Origin: Adiantum capillus-veneris
Taxonomy: Eukaryota; Streptophyta; Polypodiopsida; Polypodiales; Pteridaceae
Direction: 5' to 3'
Assembly (NCBI GenBank): GCA_014529385.2
Contig: CM043966.1
Location: forward strand, 106,531,587-106,591,586
Length of the DNA stretch: 60,000 nt
Shown: positions 45,530-55,805 of the stretch, piece after piece
Layout: each line of letters begins with the position of its first letter
Numbering within the stretch: position 1 is the first letter of the stretch
Notes under the pieces: generated by a model
Told to the model about the DNA's origin: nothing
Databases searched by the model: none
Seen by the model: the letters and a program-made list of their open reading frames with translations, nothing else
Program-made: the position numbers and the translations under genes

Positions 45530-46209
45530 TCTTGACCCTTTTCACCCCTTACCCGCACTCTCGACCTTTCCCGCTCCATTAACAAACCTCTTACTAAACT
45601 TCTCAAACCTAATCCTGAGCTTGCACACCTTCCTAAATGGATTGTGTAGTGGCTAAATGCACCTAACATTGGCACCCTTCTCTCAAAAAAGCTTGATCCT
45701 ACCTAGACGTTATGTCTTTTTCCCTCGGCTACCTTCACTCCTCTTCTACCCTTCATGTATTTCCCCTCTTAGATCCTTTCCTAATCCTTGTACCTATTAA
45801 GTCTCATAAAATCTTTAGCTATCCCCCAGCGTTTTGTGCTCCCTTTTAATTTCCCACCAAATCCCTCTATTTCCCTCCTTTTTTGCTAGTACCTCCTAGA
45901 ATTTTGATTAGTAACTCACCTTTAAAACTAGCCCTCTCCTGCCTTAACTACAGTACTTTGTACATTTTTTTGAACCATGACTCCCTACTTATACCCCCTC
46001 CTTGCTCCTTTGTTTACACCACTGATGAGCTAGTTTAGCAAAACGCGTTTGGTGTAGACATTCTATTTTTTCTCAATTTCCCCCTCCCTTTCCCCCTTTA
46101 TCTTTTGTCAATAGCAAGTTTTGCTTGCTATAAAAATTTTATTTAAAATTTGGTTATGAGCTTGACAAGATCACAAAAGAGTATAAGGTTCTCTGTAGAA
46201 CGAACAATT
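45530..46209. other. Unassigned segment between two X-family copies
   Basis: About 680 bp, pyrimidine-rich on the plus strand (TTTCCCCCTCCCTTTCCCCC), ending near AGCAAGTTTTGCTTGCTATAAAAATTTT, which resembles the 3' tail of a plant LINE. No reverse transcriptase motif is visible, so this is only a possibility. Confidence 0.3.
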
Positions 46210-46476
46210 GTATCACTTATTATCCAAAAAAGACTTCGCTAGGTTTTACAAAAATCGGCCTTTAAACCTTAACCAAAGGTTTTGGGTTCAAAAATGAGAA
46301 ACTTTCTATCTCTTTTGTAGCCTAAGATTTCATTAATACAATCTAGAAGCATTTAGCCCCACTCTGTCTTGCTCATAATCACATGATTGTTTATAAATTA
46401 AGTCCAAAAATCAAATACTTACAAGGGCTTAAGGCTATAGATATCTAGATTCTTCAAAAAAATGAGATATTACATC
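46210..46476 (-). repeat. X-family LTR, copy 2, left part (interrupted by the CACTA element)
   Basis: Nearly parallel to 44960-45325. It stops at TTACATC, where the CACTA transposon begins, and resumes at 53673. Confidence 0.8.
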
Positions 46477-46493
46477 CACTACAAGACGTCGCG

Positions 46494-46640
46494 CAGAAGT
46501 CGGTGTAGATACCGACAAAATAGCACTAATTTTTAAACTAAAAAGTGTTGAAATAAGCCTCGGAAGAGACGCCGGTGTCGTAGCTTCGGTATGACCATCG
46601 GTATGGGAGGCGTCGGAATAGGCCTTCGAATAGGCGTTAG
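46494..46640. promoter_or_regulatory. Left subterminal repeats of the CACTA element
   Basis: Motifs GAAGTCGGTG, GAGACGCCGGTG, GGAGGCGTCGGAATAGGC and AATAGGCGTTAG occur in both orientations within 150 bp of the end. Similar motifs are clustered at the other end (53455-53650). In En/Spm, subterminal repeats bind the element's second protein. Confidence 0.6.
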
Positions 46641-46914
46641 AATAATCAATGTAATAAGCACCAATATTAATATATTAAATTCCAATGCTCATTCCGTTGG
46701 CCCTACCGACGGTGATACCGTCACCTGTACTGACGACCAAAACCTACAAATTTTTTTTGGGCAGAGAGGGCTGGGAACTAATGCTGCATGTACTGCAGTA
46801 AAAGAAAACAATCCTCTCTGCCCAAAGTAAGAGTGCACAAGCAACCACACTCCACCTACAAGCTGACGCTCAAGAGCGAGTGTATGGCAATTAGCAAAAT
46901 TGTAAGAATAACAT

Positions 46915-47270
46915 AACTTGTTAACATAATTAAAACATGAGCCAAAAACTGTAAAACCATAAACATAACCTGTTTGCCATACCATAACCATTACCATAAC
47001 TGTCATACCATAACCATAACCATCACATGATTGCTATACCATCATAGCAAAACCATAACCATCACCTGAACCAAAACCATAACCATAACCTTGCACAACC
47101 ATAACCATAACCATAACCATAGCAAAACCATAACCATAACCTTGCACAACCATAACCATAACCATAACCATCAGATGATTGTCATACCATCATAGCAAAA
47201 CCATAATCTTAAGTTGACTGTCAAACCTTAACCATACTATAAACATAACCATAAACCATAAACATAAGTA
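46915..47270. repeat. CCATAA/CCATAACC hexamer-type array
   Basis: Dozens of CCATAA units, mostly as (CCATAA)n runs broken by CATCA and TGCACAA, within the 3' part of the CACTA element. Confidence 0.9.
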
Positions 47271-48401
47271 CTACAAAACTATACATATGCAAACAATCAT
47301 TGAGTGATAATGCCTCCCAATCGACGTCCTCTCCCTCCTCTTGTAGCTGGGTCAAAAGGGCCACAAGTCCATGCTTGTACCCATACTTCTCCTCTTGGCG
47401 TGTCGGAAGGTGCTTCACGGTAACTTCCTGCAAAATTATGGTTTAATTATTAGATAAATCTTCAAATAACATATATATTATCAATAATTTAAAGCATATG
47501 TATAATACTTACAAACTCATGTCGAAGTGTATCATAGCCTCCACTCCCAAGATGTGACGCTCCAGCAGACTCCAAACGTGCTCTGGCTGCATCTCTCTGC
47601 TGCTAATCTATTGGGATTGTCTTGTGTCTCTCGTGCAATCCCTATCCACTCCTCTGTGTCCAACCATGCCGGCTTGGGACTACCTTCATTAAACCTGTCT
47701 CTGGCCTCTGACCGATAGTGTGACATTGTGGACCTCGCCACGCTCAAAATCTAGGCGTTCGAGACCTGATCGTACCCCTCTGTCGGCATGTACTCTCTCT
47801 GAATGGCGTCAACGATGTAATTGTTTCTCTCAAGACTAAGATTTTCCCAAATCTCCATCACAGAGTGACCAAACTGAATCGTACAGAGCTAATCCTCTGT
47901 CACATTTCCTTTCCGACCCTATCTGCCACAATAGCCCCATCCCTACTCCTGTACACCTTGCTAGGATCATGCTCGTGTGATCTCCAAGGTGTACGTGGTG
48001 TGCCCATCTGTAAAATATCTACTAAAGAGAGTGGTGGACACTCTCTCGGGGGTGTGGATGCATCGGTAGAACCGCTACCACAACGTCCACCGCCTCCAGA
48101 ACGACGACTACGTCGTCTCGAGGATGAACCACCCATTGATGTAGAGGGCACACGAGTCCTAGGCGTAGGGGGCACACTAGACTGAGGTGTGGGGATGCTC
48201 GGTGTAGGGACCACACTAGTCCCGGGCGTAGGGTCGGCCGTAGTAGGTCTAGAGGTACCTACACCTCAAAAGGTGTTGTGCCATCACGGTCTGCTCTAGT
48301 GTGAACTGAGACAAAAACGAGCCCATCTGCTCGGGTGACATGCCGGTCGGAGTGACTGGAAAACTAAAACTAGGAGAGTATGGCTCATCGTCATTGGCCA
48401 T
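47221..48401 (-). pseudogene. CACTA second gene (Ptta/En/Spm-type transposon protein), broken
   Basis: I place the start at the minus-strand ATG at 48401 (MANDDEPYSPSFSFPVTP), followed by a Gln-rich helix, a Ser/Pro/Arg-rich stretch (GGSSSRRRSRRSGGGG), then KVYRSRDGAIVADRVGKEM. Farther on, YRSEARDRFNEGSPKPAWLDTEEWIGIARET is the type of segment that defines plant Ptta/En/Spm proteins, and the tail is acidic (QEEGEDVDWEAL). Stops near 48280, 47900 and 47532 and frame changes break it. In related elements this protein binds subterminal repeats. An intron may lie around 47430-47515. Confidence 0.65.
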
Positions 48402-48856
48402 GGCTAATCATAAACAAACAACACCCACAAAATACATTAGTTTACATAAGAAATTCTTAATCAATACACATAACAAATCAACGAAACTGCTACACAAATG
48501 AAACAAATCAACAAAACTGCTACATAAATGACCAAAATCTAAAGTGTATTGTAGACTAATAAGAAGAGCTTTACAAAAGGTTTCCTAGCAAAAGTCATTA
48601 GTTAATCTCGCATCCTCTATGAGATCTGATGCACCAAAGATGTCTATCTCAATCTGTACTTCTGCATCTTCATCATCGAACTCTACTTCTTTGTCGCTCT
48701 CCACATCAGCTTCACTATTTTTGACACCTCATCTCTAGGTTCAGACAAATGCTCAATGCTGACATCCACCTCAAAATCTAAACTTAAAGTTGGAGTCAGT
48801 CCTATGCTTTGTTCATGAATCACCTCTTCAAGCTTAACATCCAATCCTTCACACAC
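48402..48856. other. Gap between the two CACTA genes
   Basis: About 450 bp. Plus-strand text GAACTCTACTTCTTTGTCG and its surroundings is, on the minus strand, Asp/Glu-rich (for example around 48620-48820), which suggests the acidic C-terminal tail of the transposase gene, but the frame contains stops. No separate feature is supported. Confidence 0.4.
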
Positions 48857-50345
48857 TTACTTGCTACATGGAGCAGCTTGAACGACATAGAGCCAGCAGG
48901 GTTTAGACAGATCATTCTCATCATTTTCTATCCATAGTGGACCGTGTATGAACACAACTTGTTCACAATGCTGTGGAAGTACAAATGTATCTCGCACATC
49001 TGTCCACACCCACCTAGAGTTCACTTGAATCAATCCACTCTTGTCTTTGTGCACGGTTGCATTAGGGCCGCTGGTAATAACTTTGAACCACTTGACATCA
49101 AAGATAAACATATCAAACTTCCTGAAGCTAATATTCAAGATGTCTTGGATGTAGCCAAAGTATTCAAGTTGGCCAATCTCTGTATTCGCATCCCTGGAAC
49201 TACTCCTACTTTCTTGAATGAAGCTTGCCCTAACACCACTGTCGAAAGTGACCCTTTGTTTGTCGATCCGTTGCACTCTGAAGTGCTTCCCATGTGACCA
49301 CAAAGCTCCATATTTGTGATACTGCAGCCACAAAATTGAAACAGACTAAAAGTTATTGAAAAAAACTAATTTTCATGTGGAGCTCGAAAAGGAAGTTGTG
49401 AAATGTACATGCAAATCGCAACCCCTTGACATCTCCCCTTCCTCTTCAGTAATCAACACTCCATTCCTCTTTGCCTCTTAGAGTGTCGCATCTAACCACC
49501 ACCCAGTTGGAAAGTCAGGCAATTTCTGAAGATGGTTTAGAAAAGGAAGGTTTCTAGTTGCACGGTTGCGCTTGAATTGAAGGCGATCTGTCAAACGTTG
49601 TTGCTTTTCCCCTTCGTACCTCTCTAGCCACTTGTGCATGATTTCTAAGTTGAGAAGGCAAAATCTCATAACCTTTTCTCGCATTGTGATGTCCATCTTC
49701 CTAGCGATGCCTTATCCTTGCGGCTCGTCCCCTGTCACCTTGACGTTGACCTCAGTAGTCCACATTCAGGGCATCTCTGGATCAATCGAGGACCACATTT
49801 CGGACATGCATGATTGCCCGAGTAACTCAAGCCTGAAACATCACATATTAATATTTAAAATTGTTGACATAGCCATGAATCACATGCGTGTGAGGGTTTT
49901 AAAGACACTTACCTGAGCACTCATCGAACCCAAGCCAATCGTGCATGGTCCACATGAGAATGCCTTGCACATGTACATTCCGTCGTCCAGTTGGTTGGGA
50001 CATCAACTGGACATATCAACCACATCGATTCCTGTCCACAAGATTTGGAGCTCTTCTATAAGTGGTGCCAGATAGACGTCCATGTTCTTTGCTTTGTACT
50101 TTCCTGGGATGATCAATGACAACAACAGATGGCCCTTCTTGATAGCGAGCCATGGTGGAAGATTATAATTAACCAGACAAATAGGCCACGTGCTCCATGA
50201 TGAACTTCGTAATCCGAATAGGTTTACTCCGTCCATTGCCAGACCAAAGCGGATACATCAAGGCTCGTTCTTAAATGTAGGCCAACTTTCCTCTATGTGC
50301 TTCCATGCCGCATAACATCCTATGTCGATCTAGTATTTGAGAATC
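48857..50345 (-). pseudogene. CACTA transposase, TNP2 type, broken
   Basis: On the minus strand, upstream end first: IDIGCYAAWKHIEESWPTFK (after an in-frame TAG) and, after a TGA, IRFGLAMDGVNLFG, SSSWSTWPICLVNYNLPPWL, HLLLSLIIPGKYKAKNMDVYLAPLIEELQ and, after a 1-base shift, PTGRRNVHVQGILMWTMHDW. These are the Transposase_21 signature of TNP2 proteins. An 80-bp intron (49833-49912) follows, then a middle part (RFCLLNLEIMHKWLERYEGE) and, at 49333-48857, the C-terminal DUF4216-type domain (YFGYIQDILNISF, FIFDVKWFKV, FVLPQHCEQVVFI). The transposase would cut and move the element. At least two stops and one frameshift disable it. Confidence 0.85.
49833..49912 (-). other. Intron in the CACTA transposase gene
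   Basis: On the minus strand the exon ends GAGTGCTCAG, then GTAAGTGTCT...GATGTTTCAG, and coding resumes GCTTGAGTTACTCGGGC. Both splice sites are close to consensus, and the protein context runs from MWTMHDWLGFDECS to YSGNHACPKCG. Confidence 0.75.
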
Positions 50346-50765
50346 CCACATGTTGTCGCCTTCTATGTTGGAATCCATGTCAAAGAACGGTCCAACATCT
50401 GCTCCATCTCTACTTCTTGAAATGCCGCTTCAGGTATTGGTTGGGAGGACTCAGTTGATGGCTTTTCGTTTGAAAATTGTCTTCTCTAGGATGAAGCTGG
50501 AGCAATATCTACTTGCAAGCTTTGACCTTCAATCTCTAGACCATGAGATCAATAACGTAGGTCTTGTACTTGCTCTATTGGAAAGAGACTGTGATTGTGT
50601 ATGTGTTGGTTGCATATTTTTTGTTTTCAAAAGATCTAATGCTTGCAATGTTCACAAGGACACGCCATCCTATCATCCATACTTTGTCTACCAATGATGC
50701 AACAAATAATTAAAACACTCTAGTTGTTATAACTACACACTACTAAGTACATGACAAGCTTTAAC

Positions 50766-51115
50766 AACCTCACATTCTCTCGCCAGGCCCGATTTCCACA
50801 CACCTCGGTCTAGAGGTGCACGGAGATTAGGACCACAGGGTAATAATCTTGTCTTTATTGGTCAATGACTATATATTAAAGTTCTTGAAGTCTGTGTGCA
50901 CTTTTGAAGTCCGATTGTATTTTTTCAACTATTTTTTGCTAGCTCTAACATCCTCACATTCTTTAACCAGGCCCGATCCACGCACACCTCGGTCTAAAGG
51001 TGCACGGAGATTAGGACCACAGGGTAATAATCTCGTCTTTATTGGTCAATGACTATATATTAAGGTTCTTGAAGTCTGTGTGCACTTTTGAAGTCCGATT
51101 GCATTTTTTCTACTA
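50766..51115. repeat. Two-copy ~180-bp direct repeat in the CACTA element
   Basis: CCTCACATTCTYTMRCCAGG through GGTGCACGGAGATTAGGACC and AATAATCTYGTCTTTATTGG occurs at 50769 and 50950 with few differences. Confidence 0.9.
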
Positions 51116-51960
51116 TTAATTTGACGCTAGCTCTAACCTGACCTATAATCTAACCTAACCTATAATCTAACTTAATCTATAACATAACCCTAACATAACT
51201 TACTGTAACCTAACTTATAACCTATAACCTAACCTAACCGAAGTCCGTTTGTGTTTTTAGAAGTACACGAGTCATCTTCGAAGTCCGATTGCGTTTTTTC
51301 TACTATTAATTTGATGATAGATCTAACCTAACTTATAATCATTATGCCTAACCTATAATCTAACCTAACATAAAACCTATACCTAACTTAATTTAATGTA
51401 ACCTAATTTATAACATCTACCTAGCCTATAACCTAACCTAACCGAAGTCGGTTTGCATTTTTAGAAGTACACAAGTCATCTTCGAAGTCCGATTGTGTTT
51501 TTACTACTATTTATTTGACGCTATCTCTAACCTAACCTATAATCGTTATGCCTAACCTATAATCTAACCTAACGTAAAACCTATATCTAACCTAACTTAA
51601 TGTAACCTATCTTACAGCATCTACCTAACCTAACCGAAGTCCGTTTGCATTTTTAGAAGTACACGAGTCATCTTCGAAGTCCGATTGCATTTTTTTCTAC
51701 TATTAATTTGACGCTAGCTCTAACCTAACCTATAAGCGTTATGCCTAACCTATAATCTAACCTAGCGTAAAACCTATACCTAACTTAACTTAATGTAACC
51801 TAACTTATAACATCTACCTAACCTATAACCTAACTAACCGAAGCCCGTTTTCGTTTTTAGAAGTACACGAGTCATATTCGAAGTCCGTTTGTATTTTCTC
51901 GAATATGATGCCCTCGATAGCTCTAACCTAACCTATAATCTCACCTAACATATAACCTAA
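50860..51960. repeat. ~195-bp tandem array with CCTAAC runs
   Basis: Six units share GAAGTCCGATTGCRTTTTTT, CTACTATTAATTTGACGCTAG and runs of CTAACCTAACCTATAATC (units near 50890, 51085, 51280, 51485, 51675 and 51880). From the third unit onward each is preceded by TTTTTAGAAGTACACGAGTC. The CCTAAC runs resemble degenerate telomere-type repeats but are internal. Confidence 0.88.
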
Positions 51961-51976
51961 ACCTAACCTAACATAA

Positions 51977-52644
51977 AAACAACACAATGGTGAGGCGTTT
52001 AGCAAAACGACAAGCCATACAGCTTTCCCACAATGCATATGCGATGTGGGCAAGCTCTATGGCTTGCCAATTTGGCAAACATCTCACCATTGTGTTGTTT
52101 TAAGAGTTGCGAAGCGATTTTATGGCCTGAAAATCGCTCGTAGACATATAGACAACGCAATGGCAAGCCGTTGGCAATATGGCAAGCTATATTTCTTGCC
52201 CACAATGCATATGCCTTGTGGGCAAGCTTTATGGCTTGCCATATTGCCAAACGGATCGCCATTGTGTTGTTTTTAGGGGCACGAGGTAATTTTAGCGCTT
52301 GAAAATTGCTCGCAAACATATAGACAACACCATGGCGAGCTGTTTGGCAATACGGCAAGCCATAAAGCTTGCCCACAATGCATATGCATTGTAAGAAAAA
52401 TCTATGGCTTTCCGTATTGCCAAACGGCTCGCCATGGTGCTATTTTAGGACTTCAAAACCGCTCGCAAACATATAAACAACACAATGGCGAGCCGTTGGC
52501 AATACGGAAAGCCATAGAGATTTCCCACAATGCATATGTGCTGTGGGTAAGCTTTGTGGCTTGCCGTATTGACAAATGGATCGCCATTGTGTTGTTTTTA
52601 ATATGCGCTGTGGGTAAGCTCTGTAGCTTGCCGTATTGTCGAAC
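51977..52644. repeat. Tandem array of four ~125-bp hairpins in the CACTA element
   Basis: Each unit is an imperfect palindrome of two ~60-bp arms: AACAACACAATGGYGAGSCG, then GGCAAGCCATARAGCTTGCC, a centre ACAATGCATATGC, and the arms repeated inverted. Units: 51977-52102, 52152-52274, 52323-52446 and 52476-52599, with a half-unit at 52601-52644. Spacers of about 30-50 bp contain GAAAATCGCTCGYAAACATAT. An RNA from this region would fold into four stacked long hairpins. Confidence 0.9.
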
Positions 52645-52945
52645 GTAGCTTAACTTAACTTAACCTAATGTAGCTTTACCTAACCTAACCTAACATAACC
52701 TAATGTAACTAAACCTAATGTAGATTAACTTAACCTAACCTAACATATAAGATAACCTAACCTAGCTTAACATAGCTTAACCTAACCTAACATAATATAA
52801 CTTAACCTAACGTAGCTTAACTTAATCTAACCTAACGTATAAGATAACCTTATCTAACCTAACATATAACCTAACATAACAATGTAGCTTAACTTAACGT
52901 AATCTAACTTAACTTATAACCTAAACTTAATTTAAAACATAAACC
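52645..52945. repeat. AACCTAAC/AGCTTAAC degenerate array
   Basis: Irregular units such as TAACCTAACCTAAC, ATGTAGCTTAACTTAACG and CATATAAGATAACC continue the low-complexity block to about 52945. No gene. Confidence 0.85.
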
Positions 52946-53254
52946 CCATCAACTACATAATTTGAAAAACGACATAGTTCAATAAAAAATTTCTTCATTT
53001 TTCATAAACTTAACCAAATTTTTTCCATAATTTAAACTGAAATTTTACATAACAAATCTTAATTTCTTTTAAAGCATTGAAAGTTTAAAGCATTCAGAGT
53101 TTAAACCATGAAATTTTATTTTCTTAATGTACAAAGTAATTTAAATAAACTTAATATGCATTTAAAGGTTTGAGCACTCACATTTGTTCTATTTGAGCAA
53201 TGAAAGTTGTTGTAAAAGTCCTAGAACCTGCAAAAATGCACACACAAAGACAAA

Positions 53255-53275
53255 GTTAAACCCTAAACCCTAAAT
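53255..53275. promoter_or_regulatory. Telo-box-like motif near the transcribed end of the CACTA element
   Basis: AAACCCTAAACCCTAAA, two and a half plant-telomere-type units, about 400 bp inside the end from which the transposase gene would be transcribed. Single telo-boxes are known promoter elements in plants; a role here is inference. Confidence 0.4.
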
Positions 53276-53454
53276 CTACAAGTAAACATGAAAACAATCT
53301 TACCTTAGTGTTATGCACTAACCCACAAGCAAAATTAGCACCTCCGACGGCGTGTATCGCAGCAGATCTGTGAGAGATGGTGAAGAGAAGAGCTTGAGAT
53401 GTGGCGCAAGAACTACGGAAATGCACAGAGAAAGCCCGTGGTTTTGTTTTTGCA

Positions 53455-53653
53455 GGTATCGACGGTACAGATGTCGGTACAATCATCGGAAGGGGCGTCG
53501 GAATGCGCATTCGCATTGACGTCGAAAGACATGCCGAAAGAGGCGTCGGAAAATTGAAAATGAAATTTTAAAAAAAACCTTAGCTCCCTCCATAAATACA
53601 CGCACATATACCGACGCCCGCTAGTGACGCCGGTAATGTGGCGTTTGAATTCA
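53455..53653. promoter_or_regulatory. Right subterminal repeats of the CACTA element
   Basis: Motifs TATCGACGGTACAGATGTCGG, GGGGCGTCGGAATGCG, GACGTCGAAAGACATGCCG, GAGGCGTCGGAAA, CCGACGCCCGC and GACGCCGGTAATGTGGCG, in both orientations, mirror those at the left end. A 86-codon minus frame (53516-53256) crosses them and is not called as a gene. Confidence 0.6.
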
Positions 53654-53672
53654 GTGACCTCTTGTAGTGATC

Positions 53673-53734
53673 ATAGGTTATATTATATATATATATATAT
53701 ATATATAGATTTTGATGTTAGCAGTGTGCTAACA
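53673..53734 (-). repeat. X-family LTR, copy 2, right part
   Basis: ATAGGTTATAT, a (TA)n run (53684-53707) and GATGTTAGCAGTGTGCTAACA complete the LTR interrupted at 46476. It is followed by ATTCTCCCCCTCCTAG, on the minus strand a polypurine tract. Confidence 0.8.
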
Positions 53735-55000
53735 ATTCTCCCCCTCCTAGACTTGGTTGTTTGTGACACAACTTTAGGGTATTGGGTAGTGTTCCGATTT
53801 GTGAGCCTTGCATTGCTTCTTTAGGGTTTCTACAGCATCATAGTATTTGATTTGGATCTTCTTGTCGGCTTTGGCCAGGAACTATAAATCAATTGGAGTG
53901 TTGAGCTTCATTGCAATGTAGCCCACAAACATGGCACAAAGATTTTCTACCACATAGGGCTAAAGATTCTAGATTGGAAAGTGAAGAACCCCATCTATAA
54001 TGCCTCTTCAAAGTTCTACACGTAGTACAGGGGTAAGAACATTACTTTGTCATAAATCCCGTAGAGTACTTCATCGGGTGGCTGATCTAATTAATCATAG
54101 CAGAGGCCTTGTTTGTCCTCTAGAAATTCCATCCATGGGGTATCTGTCTGCTCTACCTAGGGGAAAGTTTGGATGCATATAAAGAGCATCTTGGATATCT
54201 TTGTGAACATAAAGCAGGTAAGATCTAGAATCCTCTTGAATATTTCTATGGCTTCTAATAATGTCTTGAGAATATAATCTTTAGAAGCTTTTCCCTTTGG
54301 TGGACTCAAGCGAGGGTAGTTCAACCATGTTGGATGTTTCTTGAGAATGATTTGGTGGCTACCCCAACTGCAAACTCTTGACACAGGGAAAAAAGTGGTT
54401 TCCCTTTTGATTTTTGATGGAGCTTGAGTATAGAGGATTAGGTACTTTGGGTGATTCTTTAACCAATACATTCTCCAAGGCAAGTGTTGATCTACAATAT
54501 TCACAGCTTGACCTTTGACTAGTCTTCTTACACCTTGAGGATTACGTATTTCTCTAATGGATATGGTAGAGAGTGATGGTGCCAATTTTTTGTGATTTTC
54601 TTGGAAGTAGATTGGGAGACATTAGCTGAATGTAAAATCCTCGTAAAATCCTTTGCTCCCAAACAATGGCCTCCTTCAAGATATCTTCAGTCTCTTTCTC
54701 TATATTTACCTTTAGATCTATTTCTAATTCAGCTGTAAATCTATCCATAGGCCCTTGTTCGCCTCAAGCTCTATTGTGGAGGATGCTAGTGGCAATGTGG
54801 TGGGCTCAACATACTCTTAAAGCTGTAAAAATTCAAGTGCCTCAGTCTTCGACGGCAATGACTCTCACAAATCTTCTTTTATTATTTTATAGTTGCCTAT
54901 TAGTGGGTCACCACCAAAAAAGTCTATAGCATAGCTATCTGGCACTAACATAATGTCAATACTCAAGGAAGAGACTTGGATAGGGCACGAATACTCTTTG
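53735..55000 (-). pseudogene. 3' gene of the X-family element, unknown product
   Basis: On the minus strand, ending just before the polypurine tract (53750-53735): FLAKADKKIQIKYYDAVETL and KKQCKAHKS at the C-terminus. Upstream, frame 54585-54157 contains RRLVKGQAVNIVDQHLPWRM, LILYTQAPSKIKRETTFFPV and KDYILKTLLEAIEIFKRIL, and 54748-54554 contains MDRFTAELEIDLKVNIEKET. None matches gag or pol motifs that I know. The position before the 3' LTR and a second relative at 55.8-56.8 kb suggest a family-specific protein. Confidence 0.45.
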
Positions 55001-55049
55001 AAGGTGTCAATATCAACAAGTGAACCTATGGAACGGAAATATCTCTAGC

Positions 55050-55805
55050 ACCAGTGAATCTACCATGCTTGGATCTGGAAACCTACCTATGTCCTATGTC
55101 ACTACAATCAATCATCACACCATTTTAGCATTTGAACAAAGTCCAAATGTAACGGAACTTTGGAGGAGGTCTAAGACACTTAGGGGCATTAACCTACCAA
55201 GTTTGGTTGCAATACAATGAGGTACCAAAATCACAATCTATCATGATCAAGGTCCTGGCTGCAGAACATACCAGAAAGGTTTCCCTTTGGTCTAGGAACA
55301 CTCTTCTATGGTTGGAATGTTAAAAAATAATCATTAATGCACTCAACACAATAGATTTAGCCTACTAATGCATAGTCATAAACACGGTAGAATCGACACT
55401 CATTATACTTGAATGAAAGATCAATAGACAAGGAATACAGTGCAAGTTTCAGAATCCAAGTATGACTTCAAGAACCTAAGATATATTGATTACAAGGCAC
55501 ATGAGAGTAGCCTCTCTTAGTCGTATGCTCCAAAAGTCAAAACTTTGATAATGATAAGTGTCCCTTTCCCACTTTACAAAATGAGTTTTATACCTAGGGC
55601 TTGCTTGGTGGCCAGCTTTACAAGTCCCATACTCATTTATAAATTATACAACTCAAACGTAGCATAGACAGACTAAAGGTGATCTAAATTAAATTAGTGA
55701 CTCATATAATTACAAAGCTTTTTGAAAAATAATCAACATCCAAATTTTGGAGCTCAAAATCAAGAGGTTAACTCGAAGGGCACCCATCTGGTTTAAGTAC
55801 CAACA
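55050..55805 (-). repeat. E-family LTR, copy 2
   Basis: Similar to 42510-43243. It ends AGTACCAACA and is followed by TTCCCCCTTCCTAG (55806-55819), a polypurine tract on the minus strand like that of X. The E and X families therefore look related. The left end is not sharp. Confidence 0.65.

Larger units (their letters stand above)
46477..53669 (-). mobile_element. CACTA (En/Spm-type) DNA transposon, 7193 bp
   Basis: Terminal inverted repeats CACTACAAGACGTCGC (46477-46492) and, inverted, CACTACAAGAGGTCAC (53654-53669), matching at 14 of 16 bases. Target duplication ATC at 46474-46476 and 53670-53672. The sister LTR at 45.3 kb shows the site before insertion. Both ends carry repeated GACGCC/GGCGTC motifs. 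Genes run on the minus strand: TNP2-type transposase (about 50340-48857) then a second gene (48401-47221). The right third is taken up by repeat arrays. Coding sequences contain stops and frameshifts, so it is not autonomous now. Confidence 0.93.

Noticed and set aside
51120-52945. Telomere or interstitial telomere array (CCTAAC runs)
   Set aside because: The units are CCTAAC/CCTATAATC within a 195-bp repeat inside a transposon, not the plant telomere unit CCCTAAA, and they end at the transposon's arrays.
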